Positions 14,584 through 15,009 of a stretch of 15,009 nt of DNA are shown one piece after another. A model generated the notes under the pieces. That model was not told the DNA's origin. It did not search any database and was given only the letters and a program-made list of their open reading frames with translations. This DNA comes from an uncultured Bacteroidota bacterium (GTDB lineage Bacteria > Bacteroidota > Bacteroidia > Flavobacteriales > Flavobacteriaceae). The stretch lies in the NCBI GenBank assembly GCA_903837025.1, contig CAILTC010000301.1, positions 1-15,009 on the forward strand, in the 5' to 3' direction. Positions within the stretch are counted from its first letter, which is position 1, and every line of letters begins with the position of its first letter. The translations under genes and the position numbers were made by a program.

Positions 14584-14811
14584 TTATAAACAGCATGCTA
14601 CTACGTAACATACACACGTAAAAGCTATAAAGCCTACAAACAGCCCAAACAGGAAAAGCGTTACTCCCCGTCCTACCTGTTTGGGCTTTTTTAGTATCAA
14701 AATACACGATAATGCTATTTTGAAGTTATCGGCCTCACCTATGTAAATAGGCTTATTTGCCCACATAATTCCTATCGCTAAATACGGTAAGCAAGCAACA
14801 TTTAAATGCAA
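14584..14811 (-). CDS. Doubtful small membrane protein ORF
   Basis: The 75-residue frame has a hydrophobic C-terminus (LFLFGLFVGFIAFTCVCYVV) that would be a membrane helix. However, its central part is encoded by the perfect terminator-like stem at 14642-14687, and hydrophobic stretches arise easily in such DNA. There is no family match that I recognise. I consider it more likely spurious than real. Confidence 0.2.
   Translation of the reverse strand: MHLNVACLPYLAIGIMWANKPIYIGEADNFKIALSCILILKKPKQVGRGVTLFLFGLFVGFIAFTCVCYVVACCL
14642..14692 (+). terminator. Terminator-like hairpin with T-run
   Basis: AGCCCAAACAGG (14642-14653) and CCTGTTTGGGCT (14676-14687) form a perfect 12-bp stem with a 22-nt loop, followed by TTTTT to 14692 on the plus strand. 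This fits an intrinsic terminator with a long loop, and it would end transcripts coming from the exported protein gene and the truncated HTH gene. The long loop also fits the inverted ends of a repeat element. Confidence 0.5.
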
Positions 14812-14887
14812 ATTATAAGCTAAAAGAGGATTAATTCAAACTGACGCACTTAGATTTTCTTGGGTGTACTTAATAGGTGGCAAAATG

Positions 14888-14956
14888 CTTAAAAATGCAC
14901 GATTTTGCATTACTTAAAAATCACCAACCCCAGTAAAATAAGGCATTCTTAAAAAT
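14888..14956 (+). repeat. Three direct repeats CTTAAAAAT next to the tRNA fragment
   Basis: CTTAAAAAT occurs at 14888-14896, 14913-14921 and 14948-14956, all in the same orientation, within 80 bp of the tRNA-Ala fragment. The second and third copies share more: GCATTACTTAAAAAT and GCATTCTTAAAAAT, differing by a one-base gap. A short inverted repeat, GCAAAAT (14880-14886) and ATTTTGC (14902-14908), overlaps them. Short direct repeats beside an attachment core are typical of arm sites bound by tyrosine integrases, which is the inferred role. Confidence 0.45.
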
Positions 14957-14964
14957 ACAGAATC

Positions 14965-15007
14965 CCTGGCAGGCAAGAGGTGGTCGGTTCGAATCCGATA
15001 TTCTCCA
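14965..15007 (+). other. 3' part of a tRNA-Ala(GGC) gene without its 5' half; candidate att site
   Basis: The sequence can be laid out as the 3' half of a tRNA. The anticodon loop is CTGGCAG (14966-14972, anticodon GGC, Ala), the 3' anticodon strand GCAAG, the variable loop AGGTG, and the T stem-loop GTCGG-TTCGAAT-CCGAT. The acceptor strand is ATTCTCC and the discriminator is A (15007). Position 70 is T, as needed for the G3:U70 alanine identity pair. The bases before the loop (AATCC) cannot pair with GCAAG, and no matching acceptor or D-arm lies upstream. This is therefore a fragment that starts at the anticodon loop, a classic crossover site of tyrosine integrases. Confidence 0.75.
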
Positions 15008-15009
15008 CA

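Noticed and set aside
14880..14956. CRISPR array
   Set aside because: Only three 9-bp repeats at unequal spacing (25 and 35 bp) are present; this fits integrase arm sites or chance rather than a CRISPR.
14965..15009. Functional tRNA gene
   Set aside because: The 5' acceptor, D-arm and 5' anticodon strand are absent upstream, so only a fragment is present.

Overview
The window is AT-rich, tightly packed bacterial DNA, most likely from a Bacteroidetes of the Flavobacterium type. Start codons lack clear Shine-Dalgarno sequences, the two exported proteins have signal peptides followed by Gln (G|QS, A|QE), and the small proteins look flavobacterial. This assignment is inference, because no rRNA or housekeeping marker is present.

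Layout. Positions 2-624 (+) hold the C-terminal end of a C5-cytosine DNA methyltransferase and a small gene translationally coupled to it. Positions 681-1310 (-) encode a secreted SHOCT-domain protein. It is divergent from a winged-HTH/WYL-type regulator at 1420-2340 (+). From 11780 down to 2337 runs one long minus-strand gene train: hsdR, a 139-aa protein, an AlbA_2/Schlafen-type ATPase, hsdM, a DUF1016 PDDEXK nuclease, hsdS and two small membrane proteins. Several junctions overlap or abut (ATGA, TAATG, TAA-ATG). This is a complete EcoEI-like type I restriction-modification locus with embedded accessory genes. Positions 11781-12927 are mostly non-coding, with one doubtful small ORF and several repeats. 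Positions 12928-14334 (+) encode an exported protein with MORN-like and BamE/SmpA-like parts. Positions 14374-14550 hold a truncated HARE-type HTH gene. The window ends at 14965-15007 with the 3' part of a tRNA-Ala(GGC) gene that lacks its 5' half, which looks like an integration-attachment site.

How the parts may work together. The most interesting observation is a 17-bp palindromic motif of the form TTGAC-N7-GTCAA. It occurs twice between the SHOCT gene and the WYL regulator (1350-1366, 1389-1405) and once upstream of hsdR (11933-11949). The outer seven and outer six bases are identical in all three copies when they are aligned in one orientation. This suggests that the regulator at one end of the restriction locus controls itself, the neighbouring exported protein and the restriction operon whose promoter lies about 10 kb away, much as BrxR/CapW-type WYL regulators control other phage-defence systems. 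The tRNA fragment, the direct repeats beside it and the truncated gene suggest that the whole block is the right-hand part of an integrated defence island. If so, the intact tRNA-Ala and the integrase should lie to the left, outside this window.
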